Source of the DNA: Cyclaneusma minus
Taxonomy: Eukaryota > Ascomycota > Leotiomycetes > Marthamycetales > Marthamycetaceae
Length of the DNA: 64,000 nucleotides
Assembly (NCBI GenBank): GCA_037179335.1
Contig: JAKZHN010000034.1
Coordinates: 62,001 to 126,000, forward strand
Reading direction: 5' to 3'
Positions 1 to 10,678 of the stretch are shown here, piece after piece; positions within the stretch are counted from its first letter, which is position 1; every line of letters starts with the position of its first letter. The notes beneath the pieces were generated by a model, which did not search any database, had not been told where the DNA came from, and saw only the letters and a list, made by a program, of their open reading frames with translations. Made by a program: the position numbers and the translations under genes.

Positions 1-1579
1 TTGTCATGGCCGCCGTCGAGTTGACGATATCTGGCATCACCGAAAACGGGAGTGTCGTCTGAGCGTCACTTGTATCTTGGACCGCGGTCATACGTAGTAA
101 TGAACAGACGCTAGGCCACCCACTAAGCCCTTCTGGGTCATCCTTCGCGCCGCCATAACGCCATGCCATACATGCCGACGCCCAGGTCACGCCCTTCGAT
201 AAAGATTCGTCCAGGGGCTATTTTTGCCGCTAACCTTGTATTGACCTCAGTGCCGCTGCCATCCATTGATGTTTGTCACTTCCAAGTCCCTCTTTCACGC
301 AGCTCAGGCACGACCATGCCATATATCAAGCTCTAGCACTTCAACAACTGCCGATATGCAGTGCTCGCCCTTCGCGCCATCCACTTCAGATATTATCACA
401 CGGACCGCCTTGATATTGCATGTTGCATGTATCCATGTACCTTACTGGCGTACCAAGTTTCTTGTACTCACCTGGCACAAGGAAACAGGACACCAGCGCC
501 ATTCGAGGCTCTCGAAGTGCCGTATTTCCGAGCTAGGTGCAGGTGCAAGTGCAACCAAACCTGTCTGCCCCGGAGAAAAGCCAACTTCTTCTCAACTTTT
601 ACTCTCCTGGGTCTTTCTTTGCTCCAGTATGTTCCTTCATTCTCGGTTGCTGAGGAAGTGGTGGCTACACAGTACGAAGACTCCGCGCGCTTCCTTGCAC
701 GGCGGATGAGCTACTTTTGCCCTCGATTGACCCACTTTTCAACCTCTTCTCATTTGTCAATAACCTCAAACCCCTCTTTCAGAAGCAATACGGCTTCGGA
801 AAACATATTTCACATCGTCTACCGCTTCCTTTGTATGATGGTCACGCATGCAGTGTGCATGCTGCATCTCCAACTTGTTCTGGCCGTCCTCGAAGACGAC
901 TTCGGATCATCTACCCGAAAGAAGTCCCTGCAGACTATCCGTTTCAACATGTCTGCCGCCAAAAAAGCCGTTGTCGGTTGCACCATGGCAGCTACAAGAC
1001 GGAATTTTCTCCCATCCCCGAAACCGATACGTGGAGACGGGTGGCCGCATGGAATCGACTCCTCGCGGTGGACAGAGCCCTTCAACGACAAGATCCAATG
1101 ATGATGGTTGTTTTTGCATTGGACAGCATGCCCATGAGACACACCACAGCTAATCTTGGTCCCTTGACCAGTTGCCACATTGATCAACAGGAACCCGCGA
1201 GTCCCACCCTTCCCCGCAAAGGCCGTTGCCGATACAATGCATGTCATCGAGGCGGCAATTTTCACTGCCGGAGGGTACAAATCCAGTGAGATACTGCGCT
1301 GCTGTTGTAAGTCCTAGCCTCGTGTCTGTCAGGTTGATCATAAAAAGGTACATCAACCTGTACATCAATGAGAAACGCAGCCACCTGGCAGTTCTCATGC
1401 ATGGGATCGGATAGATGCCAGCCTCCGAGTCCTTTTCTTCTCATTGCTCAACCCCTGGCGCGCGGGGTATTCCCATATGTCTCTCTCTCCTATAAAAGCA
1501 ATGGATTTTCCATCTTGTTTCCTCGACTATCTGGTTTCTTTGTCTCAGACATCCCAGTATCCTGCTCACCTGCTCAATC
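1..1579. other. Gene-free stretch upstream of the P450
   Basis: No reading frame here shows a recognisable domain, and the open frames overlap one another on both strands, as expected of non-coding DNA. The last 150 bp are pyrimidine-rich and hold a TATA box, so the right end is the promoter of the P450 gene that follows. I see nothing else in the remainder. Confidence 0.5.
1491..1498 (+). promoter_or_regulatory. TATA box of the P450 gene
   Basis: TATAAAAG lies in a CT-rich tract 82 bp before the ATG at 1580, the right orientation and distance for a core promoter with a short leader of about 50 nt. Seen in sequence; function inferred. Confidence 0.5.
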
Positions 1580-3512
1580 ATGCTTGAAACGCTGGATTTT
1601 AATCTGACGGTAGCCCAGTATGGCGCTATCGGGTCTGGACTAGTAAGTATTGGAGAACCATTTAGTCTCTCTCCTTTGGTCTACTCAATGTCCAGATGCA
1701 ACATTGTTGACAGCCATTCTAGATACTACTATATATCGTTGGCCTCGTGGTCTATCGTATATGGTTTCATCCTCTTGCAAACTACCCCGGTCCCATGCTA
1801 GCGAAAATCACAGACGCCTACTATGCCTTGAACTCGTTAGCATACCCTCATCCCCACACTCAAGACTGTATCTAACATACTCTCAGAGTAAACGGCGGGT
1901 GGGTTCACCAACTTGCCGGACTCCACGACAAATACGGTATGTCACATTGAGTCTCTCATCGGATCATCCGTTCTCTCTCTAACGAAACCAGGCGACGTGG
2001 TCCGCATAGCTCCCAACGATCTCTCCTTCGTAGGACTCGAAAGTGCTCTGCAAGTTTACGGCCACGCCAACAGCAAACGAAAGCCCTTCCTAAAGTCCGA
2101 TTTCTACGACAATGGCAAGGGCAAAGGAGGTGATGTTGGCGTTGCAAGCCAGCAAGATCCCATCAAGCACCGCGAGGTGCGCAAGAGCTTGGCCCATGCC
2201 TTTAGCAAAGAGGCTCTCAAGGATCAGACTGTTGTAGTCCTCGAGTTTGTGAATTTGTTTATCGACCGACTTGCGCAGTATGGGACCTCTGAAGAAGGCG
2301 TCCCTATCAACGAGGTAAACATCTTTCATCAGATCCTCGCGAGAATAGCAAAGCTTACCCTTGTTTTTAGTGGTACGGTTGGTTGACATTCGACATCATC
2401 GGCGACCTAGCATGGGGCGAGACTTTCGGCGCCGTCAAAAGTGGTAAGCTCACTCCGTCCTCCCCCACTAAATCTCTTCCTAACGTCCCTCAGCACGCGG
2501 TCATCCCAACATAACCGGCATCCTCGACGCCGTCGCCCGCACCGCCTGGCTCGACGTCGCCCGACGCCTCTGGTCCACCCGCCTCTACAACCTTTTCATC
2601 CCCCACCGTATTATCGCCGCCTACGCCTCACACATATCCTTCATCGCCGAAAAAGTCTCAGCGCGCCTCTCCCGCCCCAATGACCGCCTCGATTTCTTCT
2701 CCAACCTCATCAGCGACAAATCGCGCCAAAGCTTCGCCCGCACGCACGACGATGATTTTCAGAACCATTTGATTATGCAGTCTAACACGCTGTTGATTGC
2801 GGGTAGTGAGACTACGGCGACTATGATGGCTGGTACGACTTATTACTTGGACAAGAATCCGCAGGTGCTGCAACGGTTGAAAGAGGAGGTGAGGGGTGCT
2901 TTTAAAGATTCGGCGGAGATTGATGATAAGAGTACGGAGAAGCTGCCGTATCTTTTTGGTGTTATTGAGGAGAGTTTGCGGATTTACCCGCCTGTGCCTT
3001 TCAGTTTGCCGCGAGTCAGTCCTGGGGCTGTTATTCAGGGGCATTATGTTCCTGCTGGTGTAAGTACCCCCTTTTCTCTAACACTTGCGTCACCCACCCC
3101 CATCCACCCCCCTCCCCGACCAACTTCACCTCTCTCCACACACACCAACCTAACACACTCCCCCTCACAGACAATAACCTCCATCTCCTACCACTACAAC
3201 GGCCATTCCCCCGCCTACTTCGCCGACCCCTGGGGATTCCACCCCGAGCGCTGGCTGCCCACCTCTCACCCCTGGTACTCTAACCAATTCGCCAATGACG
3301 TGCTGCAAGCATCGATGCCCTTCAGCATCGGCCCTCGTGGCTGTCTGGGTACTAACTTGGCGTACATGGAAATGCGCATTATTTTAGCAAAGTTGGTGTG
3401 GCATTTTGATTGGGAATTGTTGAATCAGGGACTGGATTGGAGGAGGGATTCGAGACATGATTTGTTGTGGACGAAGCCGGAGATTAGGCTGCGGGTTAAG
3501 GCTGTTGCTTGA
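1580..3512 (+). CDS. Cytochrome P450 monooxygenase (seven exons)
   Basis: A microsomal P450 of 509 residues. Exons are 1580-1642, 1723-1835, 1887-1936, 1992-2314, 2371-2443, 2494-3059 and 3171-3512; every junction is GT-AG and keeps phase. The protein starts with a hydrophobic anchor, followed by the proline hinge (YPGPMLAK). The I-helix oxygen-binding motif AGSETT, the K-helix ExxR (EESLR), the PERW segment (FHPERWLP) and the haem loop FSIGPRGCLG with its cysteine ligand are all present, so the enzyme looks intact. The overall style resembles the CYP65-type (isotrichodermin C-15 hydroxylase-like) clan of fungal P450s, which is a similarity judgement, not an assignment. Substrate unknown. No polyketide synthase, peptide synthetase, terpene cyclase or reductase partner lies nearby, so a role outside a biosynthetic cluster is likely. 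Confidence 0.93.
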
Positions 3513-4274
3513 GTTGGGAAGGGAGGTGCAGATGGTGGAGATGGTAAGGGTTGAGCGGCGAGGTGGCAGATGGGGGGTGAGGGAGGCGGCTGAAGGATCT
3601 GGATCTGTATTCTGGTCCTGAGTGGAACTGCGGGGCGACGGGTTGGGGGTGCCAATAGTGCGAGTATTGGAGTGAATATAGAATTGGATATGGGAAATTG
3701 AATTTCGGGTCTTGTTGTTAGAGACGGGATTATGAAAGACTAGGTACACAGCTGAAGCAGTTTCTCTGTACTGATATATAATGACCAAGACTTCTTGAAA
3801 CAATACCGTCTCTCATCTGTTGCGGAAGCTGCGGAAGCTTGATGTGCCTTGAGAATCCCGGCTTTCTGACTCTTGGGACTCGGCAAAGAGAGCTTCTTGT
3901 TTGTCTCAGAATGGCTTCAGCGCAGACTCGGGAGGCTTCTGAGTACCTGGAAAATACAGGATTTTCTTGACTTCTGGGGGGCCTCTGGCAAGAGGGCTTC
4001 TCGGATGACTGTGTCTTCTGATCCGAGGACTTTGTCGGCAGCGAGGTGCAGGCTGTGCAGGCTGTGCTTCCAAGCAAAGAAGGTACTCAAGCGGCAAATG
4101 GCTGTACAGGAATCGTGTCGGGCGCAGTTCCAGCTGGTTTGAGCTGGTTTGTACTACAGAGGGATTGAGGACAGGGTGATGTGGGGTCAGGCAAGCATTT
4201 CGCTGAGAATCGGCACTAACTTTTAAGCATATCTTGAGCTCGAAAAATTCAGGTACTAGTGCGGAAACTGGGGG

Positions 4275-4529
4275 TTTTGTTGCACGTCGACCAAGTTCAA
4301 ATCGAGTTCACATGCTCCTCGCAGGCTCGCTTGGACTGGGAAAATGGGTCTTCCAGGACGGGTGGAGCTTTTGTTGCATGTCGACAAGTTCACCTCTGCC
4401 TGCCCCTAGAGTATTAAGACCGGACTCCTGAAGCAGGACTCTCTTTTGTTGCACATCGACGAATCCGCGCGGCGCTCGGGAGGGTCTGGGACTGGCGTAG
4501 GCGTTGCGCAACTCGTCGACGTGCAACGG
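4275..4529. repeat. Dispersed repeat cluster A
   Basis: Four copies of a degenerate motif with core TTTTGTTGCACRTCGACGA: three on the plus strand at about 4275, 4369 and 4444, and one inverted at 4504-4529. Spacing is 60-95 bp and the DNA between copies is not obviously repeated. The third copy continues into a GC-rich tail (tCCGCGCGGCGC). The same core occurs near 22.34-22.77 kb and 33.57-33.87 kb. I do not recognise the family. Confidence 0.6.
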
Positions 4530-4673
4530 GTGGCAGAAAAATAATTGTTGATACAGGTACATAGAAATAAATGCATCCATCTTCTATCAAATCGCAATAT
4601 TGGTTGTGGAGTAAGTGGCCTAGTTGGTCCAGTAAGGCCCTAGTATTACGGTTCCTGGCGGTCACCCCCTCAG

Positions 4674-4883
4674 TTGTTTTTTTGGTTTTTTTTTTTTTTT
4701 TTTTTTTTTTTTTGGTTTTTTAAAGGTGTTTGTTTAGGGGGGCCATTTTTGGGGTTTGTTTTTTGGGGGTTTGTTTTTGTTTTTTTTTGGGCCACGTTGT
4801 CCATTTATGGCCATTGTTTTAGGTTCCCTGGGGTCCCCCCCCTCTGTTTTTTTTTTGTTTTTTTTTTTTTTTTTTTTTTTTTT
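4674..4883 (+). repeat. Strand-asymmetric T/G low-complexity tract
   Basis: Roughly 210 bp in which runs of T (up to about 28) alternate with runs of G, with very few A or C. It could be a genuine polypyrimidine/polypurine tract, a decayed retroelement tail, or an assembly or polishing artefact at a homopolymer. Confidence 0.7.
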
Positions 4884-5666
4884 GCGTTTTTTACAGCTCT
4901 TGAGTTCGAGGCGCACTTTTTGCGGATAGTTTTTGGGCGATTTCTAGTCGTAGTTCGTAGCGCCACGTTTTTCGTTCCGGAAAACTGCCTCCCCCTGAAT
5001 GAGATCCCGGAACAATCTCCCTCCTGTTGCATTCAGACAAGTCAATATTTACCCCTTGATACCCGGAATAGTTGTTCCGAACTGACCGGCTCCACTGCGG
5101 AGCTCGTGGGAAGCAAAAAGGGGTAGCCTGCAAGCGCACAGTAATTTTTGCAACTTTGTACAGTAGGCTAGTTTTTATAAAAACCATATTTCTAGGTAGA
5201 TGGGCACAGTCTATCTATTGCGGGCTTTTTGCAAAAAAAAGGCAAAAATTATGTTGCCCTCTCCCCTATCTATTCTCCTCCTTGTAGTATGAGAGGCAAG
5301 CCTGAAAGGGAGCAACGGGCGGGGACTTGGAACATGGGACTTGGGATCTGTTGGTGGGGGGCGCATAGAGAACCACCCACAGGATGAACACGAAGAAGAA
5401 TAGATGCCGCGCCAAGTATAGTTCGGGGTCCCAAGTAAAATACATAATTTCTTTTCTAACCCTCCCAGGACGAGAAGACTGCTGCTGACCCCTTCCTCCT
5501 CCATTCACGTCTCTCCTTCCTGGTTCTACAGTCAACACCAGCGCGCAGCCACCCAACTTCCACACCCCCTCTTCCGTTTCCCCTATATTTCCTCTCTCCA
5601 AAGCACCAAAACCCCCGCACTCACAAAGTCCCACTCTTACCCTCCCCCTCCCTCCCCTCCCCTACC

Positions 5667-6170
5667 CTACCCAGCAACATTCAGATTCCCCCTCGCCCTC
5701 CCCATCAACCCCCCCACCCTCTCCTTCCCCATACTATCCACAAACCCCAGCACCTTCTCCACCCGTCCCTGCCCATCCATAGTGAGTATAAAAATGTATT
5801 CACCCCTGTATTTCCACGCCTCGTCATCACCGTCTGTAACCCCCTCACGCCAAACAAACTCACCCGCCGCCCAAATCGTAACTTGGTTTAGCGTCGGATT
5901 AACCCAAGTCTGTTTCGCCGTCAAAGGAAAACTCTGCAAAACATCGCGGCTTTGCAAAATCTGGGAGGTGAATTGTGAAAGGTTGACGGTGGAAGCACCA
6001 GGCGGGAAACAGGAGGCAGGCGCGAATGTGTGCGTATAGTTGAGTGACAAGATTGGGGATGGGGAGAGGGTGGTGGAGATTTGGAGGTAGGTTGATGCCG
6101 CTGCTCGGAGAGCGGACTCGGTGAGCTGGGGCTGTTGAGCAGAGGGATCGGACTTTTTTGAGATTTCGGA
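5667..6170 (-). pseudogene. NTF2/SnoaL-like reading frame lacking an ATG
   Basis: The frame is open for 168 codons after a TAA at 6171-6173 and ends at 5667. From about codon 13 (QPQLTESALR) it reads like the small alpha+beta NTF2/SnoaL-like proteins common in fungi: an N-terminal helix, a middle segment (LTAKQTW-type strand), and the characteristic YRGEYIFIL strand followed by an EFVDS-like motif (GFVDSMGKER). Length fits the family. However, no in-frame ATG precedes the conserved part; the first in-frame methionine is far downstream. No GT donor links the upstream ATGs at about 6228 or 6239 in phase. It may use a non-AUG start, have a 5' exon I failed to find, or be a recently disabled gene. 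Function of the family member unknown. Confidence 0.5.
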
Positions 6171-6239
6171 TTAGAGCGGTTGGAATGGCGGGTATGGAGA
6201 TGTCGGTGAATGAGAAAGAGTCAGGGCATGGGCTCGCAT

Positions 6240-6245
6240 TTTATA
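6240..6245 (-). promoter_or_regulatory. TATA-like site before the NTF2-like frame
   Basis: TATAAA on the minus strand, about 95 bp ahead of the point where family members would begin. Suggests a real promoter once drove this frame. Weak evidence on its own. Confidence 0.3.
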
Positions 6246-6402
6246 TCTTGTGTTGAGAATGAGACCTGTCACCTGCCTGATCGCATGCTACTCGTAGTAT
6301 CAGCCAATGATAACGTCGAGCCAAGTGTTGTCCATGCCATATGGTAGAGGATACGGATATATTGTGCGATAAAGTCCGCAAAGGCCGACAATCGCGGAAC
6401 TA

Positions 6403-6972
6403 CAGTACGGGGAAAAAACTCTGGGTACACTTAGCATTAAGCGCGACAGCGCCACCTAGAAACGCGCTAGAGTAAATATAAATAAGCCAAATTAAAGCCC
6501 TTTCTCCCTTTTATACATTTATGCAAAAATCAGTATACCAGTCAATCGCGTACGCCGGGAGTCCCTTTTTAAAAAAAACTGGATTTTAAGCCCGCCAACC
6601 CTTTAAAAAAACGCAATTAAAAGCTAGCACTGGTATTTATTCGGGCCCGCATTATTTAATTCTAAAAAATAGGTATAAGCTGTAGCAAAATTGCAGTCCT
6701 ACTCCACCTTTTTAGACTCACATGCTTTGGAGTAATTCAAAAAGCTCAAAAGCAAAAAAAAACCTAAAAAAGAAAACTTGAAACTCAGTCCAAAACTGGC
6801 AAACCACGCGTTTCAAAGGCTTATACAAGTGGCATAGGCACAATGGGACACAATTGTAAATAAATATTCAAAGAGATTGAGCTCTATTATAGGACACAGG
6901 TATCAGGCAGTTATTAAGTCTAATGGTTGATATACTAAATAACAACTCTACCCAGACTTTTTCCCCCCACTG
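6403..6972. mobile_element. Deleted Tc1/mariner (pogo/Fot1-like) element
   Basis: A 570-bp AT-rich segment bounded by imperfect terminal inverted repeats. The left end reads CAGTACGGGGAAAAAACTCT and the complement of the right end reads CAGTGGGGGGAAAAAGTCT; similarity continues into GGGTA. Both ends are flanked by the dinucleotide TA (6401-6402 and 6973-6974), the target duplication of the Tc1/mariner superfamily. No transposase frame remains; the interior is rich in TpA, as expected of repeat-induced point mutation or long decay. The same terminus pattern ends the element at 48763-49059. Confidence 0.7.
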
Positions 6973-6974
6973 TA

Positions 6975-7081
6975 AGCGAGGGAGACCAGCGCTCTAGCTC
7001 ACCCCCATCCACCTCTCAGCTAGAGGTGTTTTTTTTTGGCTGAGAGGTGGAGGGGGGTGAGCTAAGAGGGTCTCCCTCGCT
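6975..7081. mobile_element. 107-bp foldback MITE
   Basis: A near-perfect hairpin: left arm 6975-7020 and right arm about 7039-7081 pair along almost their whole length, around a T-rich loop. The ends read AGCGAGGGAGACC inward from each side, and both are flanked by TA (6973-6974 and 7082-7083). It directly abuts the previous element and shares its TA. Non-coding. Confidence 0.7.
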
Positions 7082-7421
7082 TATCACCTTCGATAGAGGG
7101 CCGGTGTTGAGAACCTGGAAGGCACACAGAAGGTAGCCGGCATCAGATCACCTGTACCGGATGCCGTAATTCATTAGGACTATCAAGGCTCGCTCGCTGT
7201 TCTATTGGCCATGTCGTTCCGGGTAGTCTCGTATCAACGCTCGAATTCAAACAGTATTCCAAGCATCCCGATCGCTAATGTCATCGCTGTCGTATAAGAC
7301 TCTCGAAATCGAGAAGCCTCGCCCAAGTAGTAATAGACTCCTCATCCCATCATCCAATTCTGTACGATTCAAACCGAAACACACACACACATCTTTATTC
7401 CACAGCCTCAAAAACACCACC

Positions 7422-8619
7422 TCAACAACACCCCCCCTTCCTCCTCGTCCGTCCACTCAGCGTGAAAACCTCCTCCCACTCCCTCATCCCCCCCATCGGG
7501 CCCCTCCTCCCCCTCCTCCTCCTCACCGTCCCATCTCCCACCCCACTCGCCCCACTCCTCACACTCCCGCCATCCCCACTAACCCCCCACCCCGCATCCC
7601 CATACTGAATGCCACTCATCGCATCATCCGGATCAATCTCGCCCACTTCAATCTTTGTAAGAATCATCCTTGCCAGTCGCTCAAACACCTCTTCCACATT
7701 CTCTCCACTGAATGCTGAAACCTCGAGTGTGACTGGAATACCCTGGCGTCCTGCCCATCTACTGCTTTCCGCAGGCGTGACTTCGCGACCTTCGGGTGCT
7801 ACGGTGGCTCTTTGTTGCGTTCCCAGACCCACCCCATATCCATACCCACCCCCTGGCGTACTACTCAAGCTCGTCCCCAACTCACTCCACACATTCTCCG
7901 GTACACTCCCCAAGCTACTCGGCGTCATGGGTGGCACCAAATCGACCAATGGATCCGCCAAATCCTTTTTATTCCCCGCCATAACCACCGTCAAATTCGG
8001 ACTAGCCAGCGCCCTCGCATCATTCAAGAATCCCCCCAACTGTTCAAAACTCGTGCGATTTGTGAGGTCGTATACGAGGATAGCGCCGGCGGCGCCGCGG
8101 TAATAGGAGCGCGAGACGGAGCGGAAGCGTTCGGTGCCGGCGGTGTCCCAGAGTTGGAGTTTTATGCGGACGGGGCGCGAGGGGGGGCCGATGCGGATTA
8201 TTTTGGAGGCGAATTCGACGCCGATTGTTTGGGAGGTTAGGGGGCGCCAGGTGGAGGTGGTGAAGCGGTGGAGGAGGCAGGATCTGTGGGGTTGGAGATG
8301 GAGGTTAGTAATGGGGAATAAGGAGGTTTGGGTGTTTGGGAACGGGGTTAGGAGAGCCGTGGTTGAGCAAATGAAGGTTGAAGATGGAGAGGAATACCTA
8401 CTTTCCAGACCCGCTAGGTCCGAGGAGTATTATCTTCGCCAGGTAATCGTACATGCTCCCGAGCTCCTGTTCATCAGAACGAGATTAGCTGTTGCGCTTC
8501 TCATTCCTGTATTTCCGGCCAGACACCTTCAGCTCCAAGTCATGAAGAAAATGTACCTGGTCTCGCACCGTGCCATCGGTCTCATCGCTGGCGGCGGAGC
8601 CCTTTCTGGGCCGTGGCAT
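7422..8619 (-). CDS. Rab4-type small GTPase (Ypt4-like)
   Basis: A Rab GTPase of 329 residues in three exons (8557-8619, 8402-8466, 7422-8283), all GT-AG and phase-consistent. The start MPRPRKGSAASDE gives an N-terminal tail before the G domain. Nucleotide-binding motifs are intact: G1 GPSGSGKS (about 37-44), effector threonine in SQTIGVEF, G3 WDTAGTERF (88-96), G4 NKKD (147-150) and G5 EVSAF (about 230-234). The C terminus ends in GGCC, the double-cysteine prenylation signal that anchors Rabs to membranes. The EIDPDD...SGIQYGD segment after the G domain is typical of Rab4. Expected role is endosome recycling traffic. It is much longer than the usual 210 residues because of an insertion of about 55 residues between NKKDL and REVTPAES, rich in S, P, G, and a longer tail. 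Confidence 0.9.
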
Positions 8620-9327
8620 ATCTGCGTAAGAGCCCTTCTCGATTCCAGCGCGGATATTTCGACCGGGTAGGAGGGGATCTTCAAAACTTCGTCCGGGAAT
8701 GAATTTGCTCGCGTTGCGCCGTTCGTCGTCTGCCCCGCATCAAGCCGTACGATTGTTGATTCCTACCCCCTGTCTCCTTTGTTGATCCTCCTCACTCTAA
8801 TCGTTCGATTCGGGGTAATCGCCTTCTCGGCCGCGTTCCGGAATAGTTCACTCAGGAACTGTTTTTCGTGTAAATAAAAGCTGTTGTCGAGTCCTCCGGA
8901 GCACAGAATCAAGGAATCTCGTAGTACGTCAATAATAAGCGTTTTTCTGGCGCATGTCATATATGCGACACGGCAGGACGGTGTGACCAAAAGGGTCTGA
9001 GAGCTCTTATCTCGACCCACACGGACCCGGCGAAAATCGGCACGGGCGCTTGTGCAATCGCGCGCGGGACGGCTAGGCGCGAACGGGGAAAGAGCGACGG
9101 GGTCTAGCCGCTTAGCGCCGTGGATGGTGGAAACTTGAGCCGAGGCTGGGGAGAGCTTGTGACGACGTCGAGGAGAGTTGATGATGCTTGAGGGTTATTG
9201 AAGAGCTGAGGTTGTGAGGTTAATTCTTTGAAAAACAACTGAATCAATATTCTCTATTTTTCTCTACTGTACTTTTCTTCTCCTGGTCAATTTCTAATAC
9301 ACCTGTGCTCAACAAGCATCGTCAAAA
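8620..9327. promoter_or_regulatory. Shared intergenic promoter of the Rab4 and SDR genes
   Basis: 708 bp between the divergent start codons at 8619 (minus) and 9328 (plus). It must hold both promoters. The middle (about 9000-9100) is GC-rich; the stretch just before the SDR start is a CT-rich tract (CTCTATTTTTCTCTACTG). No clear TATA box or defined site was identified. Confidence 0.4.
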
Positions 9328-10678
9328 ATGAAGGTCCAAGGCAGAACATTCATCATCTCCGGCGGGTCCGTCCCCTCATTGTTTTTACCCCCTTCAGTTC
9401 CATACTCCCCTTCAGCACGGCGACCTCCCTCCCCTTATCTCTACCACCGTTTCCCTCTACAATCAACACATACATAAAAACGTCCCCAGTCCTCTGACCA
9501 TCCTCTCCACTTCCCGCCCAAAAATCCCCTTCATTCTTTTCATTCTCACCCGCTTTCTCACACACCCCCTTCCAGAGCATCAGGCCTCGGCCGCGCCACA
9601 GCCTTCGACCTCGTCGCCCACGGCGGCAACGTATCCGTTCTCGATCTAGACAGCGATTCTGGCGCCGCTCTTGTAGAAGAGTTGGGGAAAGAGAGGGCGA
9701 GGTTCTTTGAATGCAATGTGTTGGAGACCGAGAGTATTGAGAAGGCGGTGAAAGGGACTGACGAGTGGGTGCAGGAGACGGGAAAGGCTTGGGGAGGCGT
9801 GGTTGCTGCTGCGGGGGTTGCTGTTCCTTCTAAGGTACATATTCCCCCATGTTCTGAAGACACGACATTCTGTTTCTATCGATCGGAGGCGTTGAAAACT
9901 CGGTACCGGCTTTTGTGTGTCGAAAAAGGGCGTGGACGTTATACAGACAGGGAGAACAAGAAAAGACAACAGCAAGTTTGCTTCTGGAAGGGGGTGCTTG
10001 CTGACGAAATCAACAGATTCTCTCTAGAGACCTAAAGCCCTTCTCCCTCTCCGACTTCGACTTCGTAATGAACATCAACGTCCGCGGCAGCATCGACCTC
10101 CTCCGCCACACGCTCCCCCACCTCGCACGCTCCCCTCCCGACGGCCCCGACTCCGAACACGGCGTCTGCATCCTCGTCGCCTCCTCCGCCGCATTCGACG
10201 GCCAACCAGGCCAAGGTACCCCCCCTTCCCACCATCTTCATCTCCCGTTTCCACTCTTTTGCTCTCTCCCCCCTTTATTCTCCATCTTTCATCCTACCCC
10301 CATCCCCTCCTCTATCCCCCACCTCCCACCTTTTCCCTGCCCATCCACACAGCCACACTAACCAATTTCTCCCCCCAAACAGTAGCATACAGCGCCTCCA
10401 AAGGCGCCATAACCTCCCTCACCCTCCCCCTGTGCCGCGATCTCGCCCCCCACGGTATCCGCGTTGTCACAATAGCACCCTCCCTCTTCCAATCCCGCAT
10501 GACATCCATGATGTCCCAAAAAGTACGTCAATCGCTAGAGCGAGTTATGGAATTCCCTAAGCGCGAGGGGAAGCCTGAGGAATTTGCGAGACTTGTTAGG
10601 GAGGCACTGGAGAATGGCATGTTGAATGGGACGGTGTTGAGGTTGGATGGGGGGATGAGAATGCCGTCTAAGATGTGA
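9328..10678 (+). CDS. Short-chain dehydrogenase, HSD17B10 (3-hydroxyacyl-CoA dehydrogenase type 2)-like
   Basis: A 263-residue classical SDR in four exons: 9328-9365, 9576-9834, 10017-10215 and 10383-10678. Phase and family fit decide the junctions; for exon 3 the acceptor before ATTCTC gives KILSRDLKPFS, which matches the family, whereas the nearer AG would break the frame. The cofactor loop is SGGASGLG (11-18), the structural motif is AAAGVA, the catalytic pair is YSASK (Tyr168, Lys172) with a serine in VASSAAFDG. The acidic residue after strand 2 (LDLD) predicts NAD(H). HSD10-type enzymes are mitochondrial in animals and oxidise short 3-hydroxyacyl-CoAs; that role here is inferred. Ends in DGGMRMPSKM, as in the family. 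Confidence 0.88.

Larger units (their letters stand above)
3513..5666. other. Gene-free stretch with repeats and a T/G tract
   Basis: About 2.1 kb between the convergent P450 and NTF2-like frame. It contains a cluster of degenerate repeats (4275-4529) and a tract made almost only of T and G (4674-4883), annotated separately. No credible coding region was found; the short frames over the T tract are translated homopolymer. Confidence 0.5.

Noticed and set aside
361..1101. 246-codon plus-strand frame at the left edge
   Set aside because: Cysteine-, serine- and histidine-rich without any family resemblance, and overlapped by other equally long frames.
1580..3512. P450 as part of a biosynthetic cluster
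   Set aside because: Neighbouring DNA on both sides carries no core synthase, transporter or regulator.
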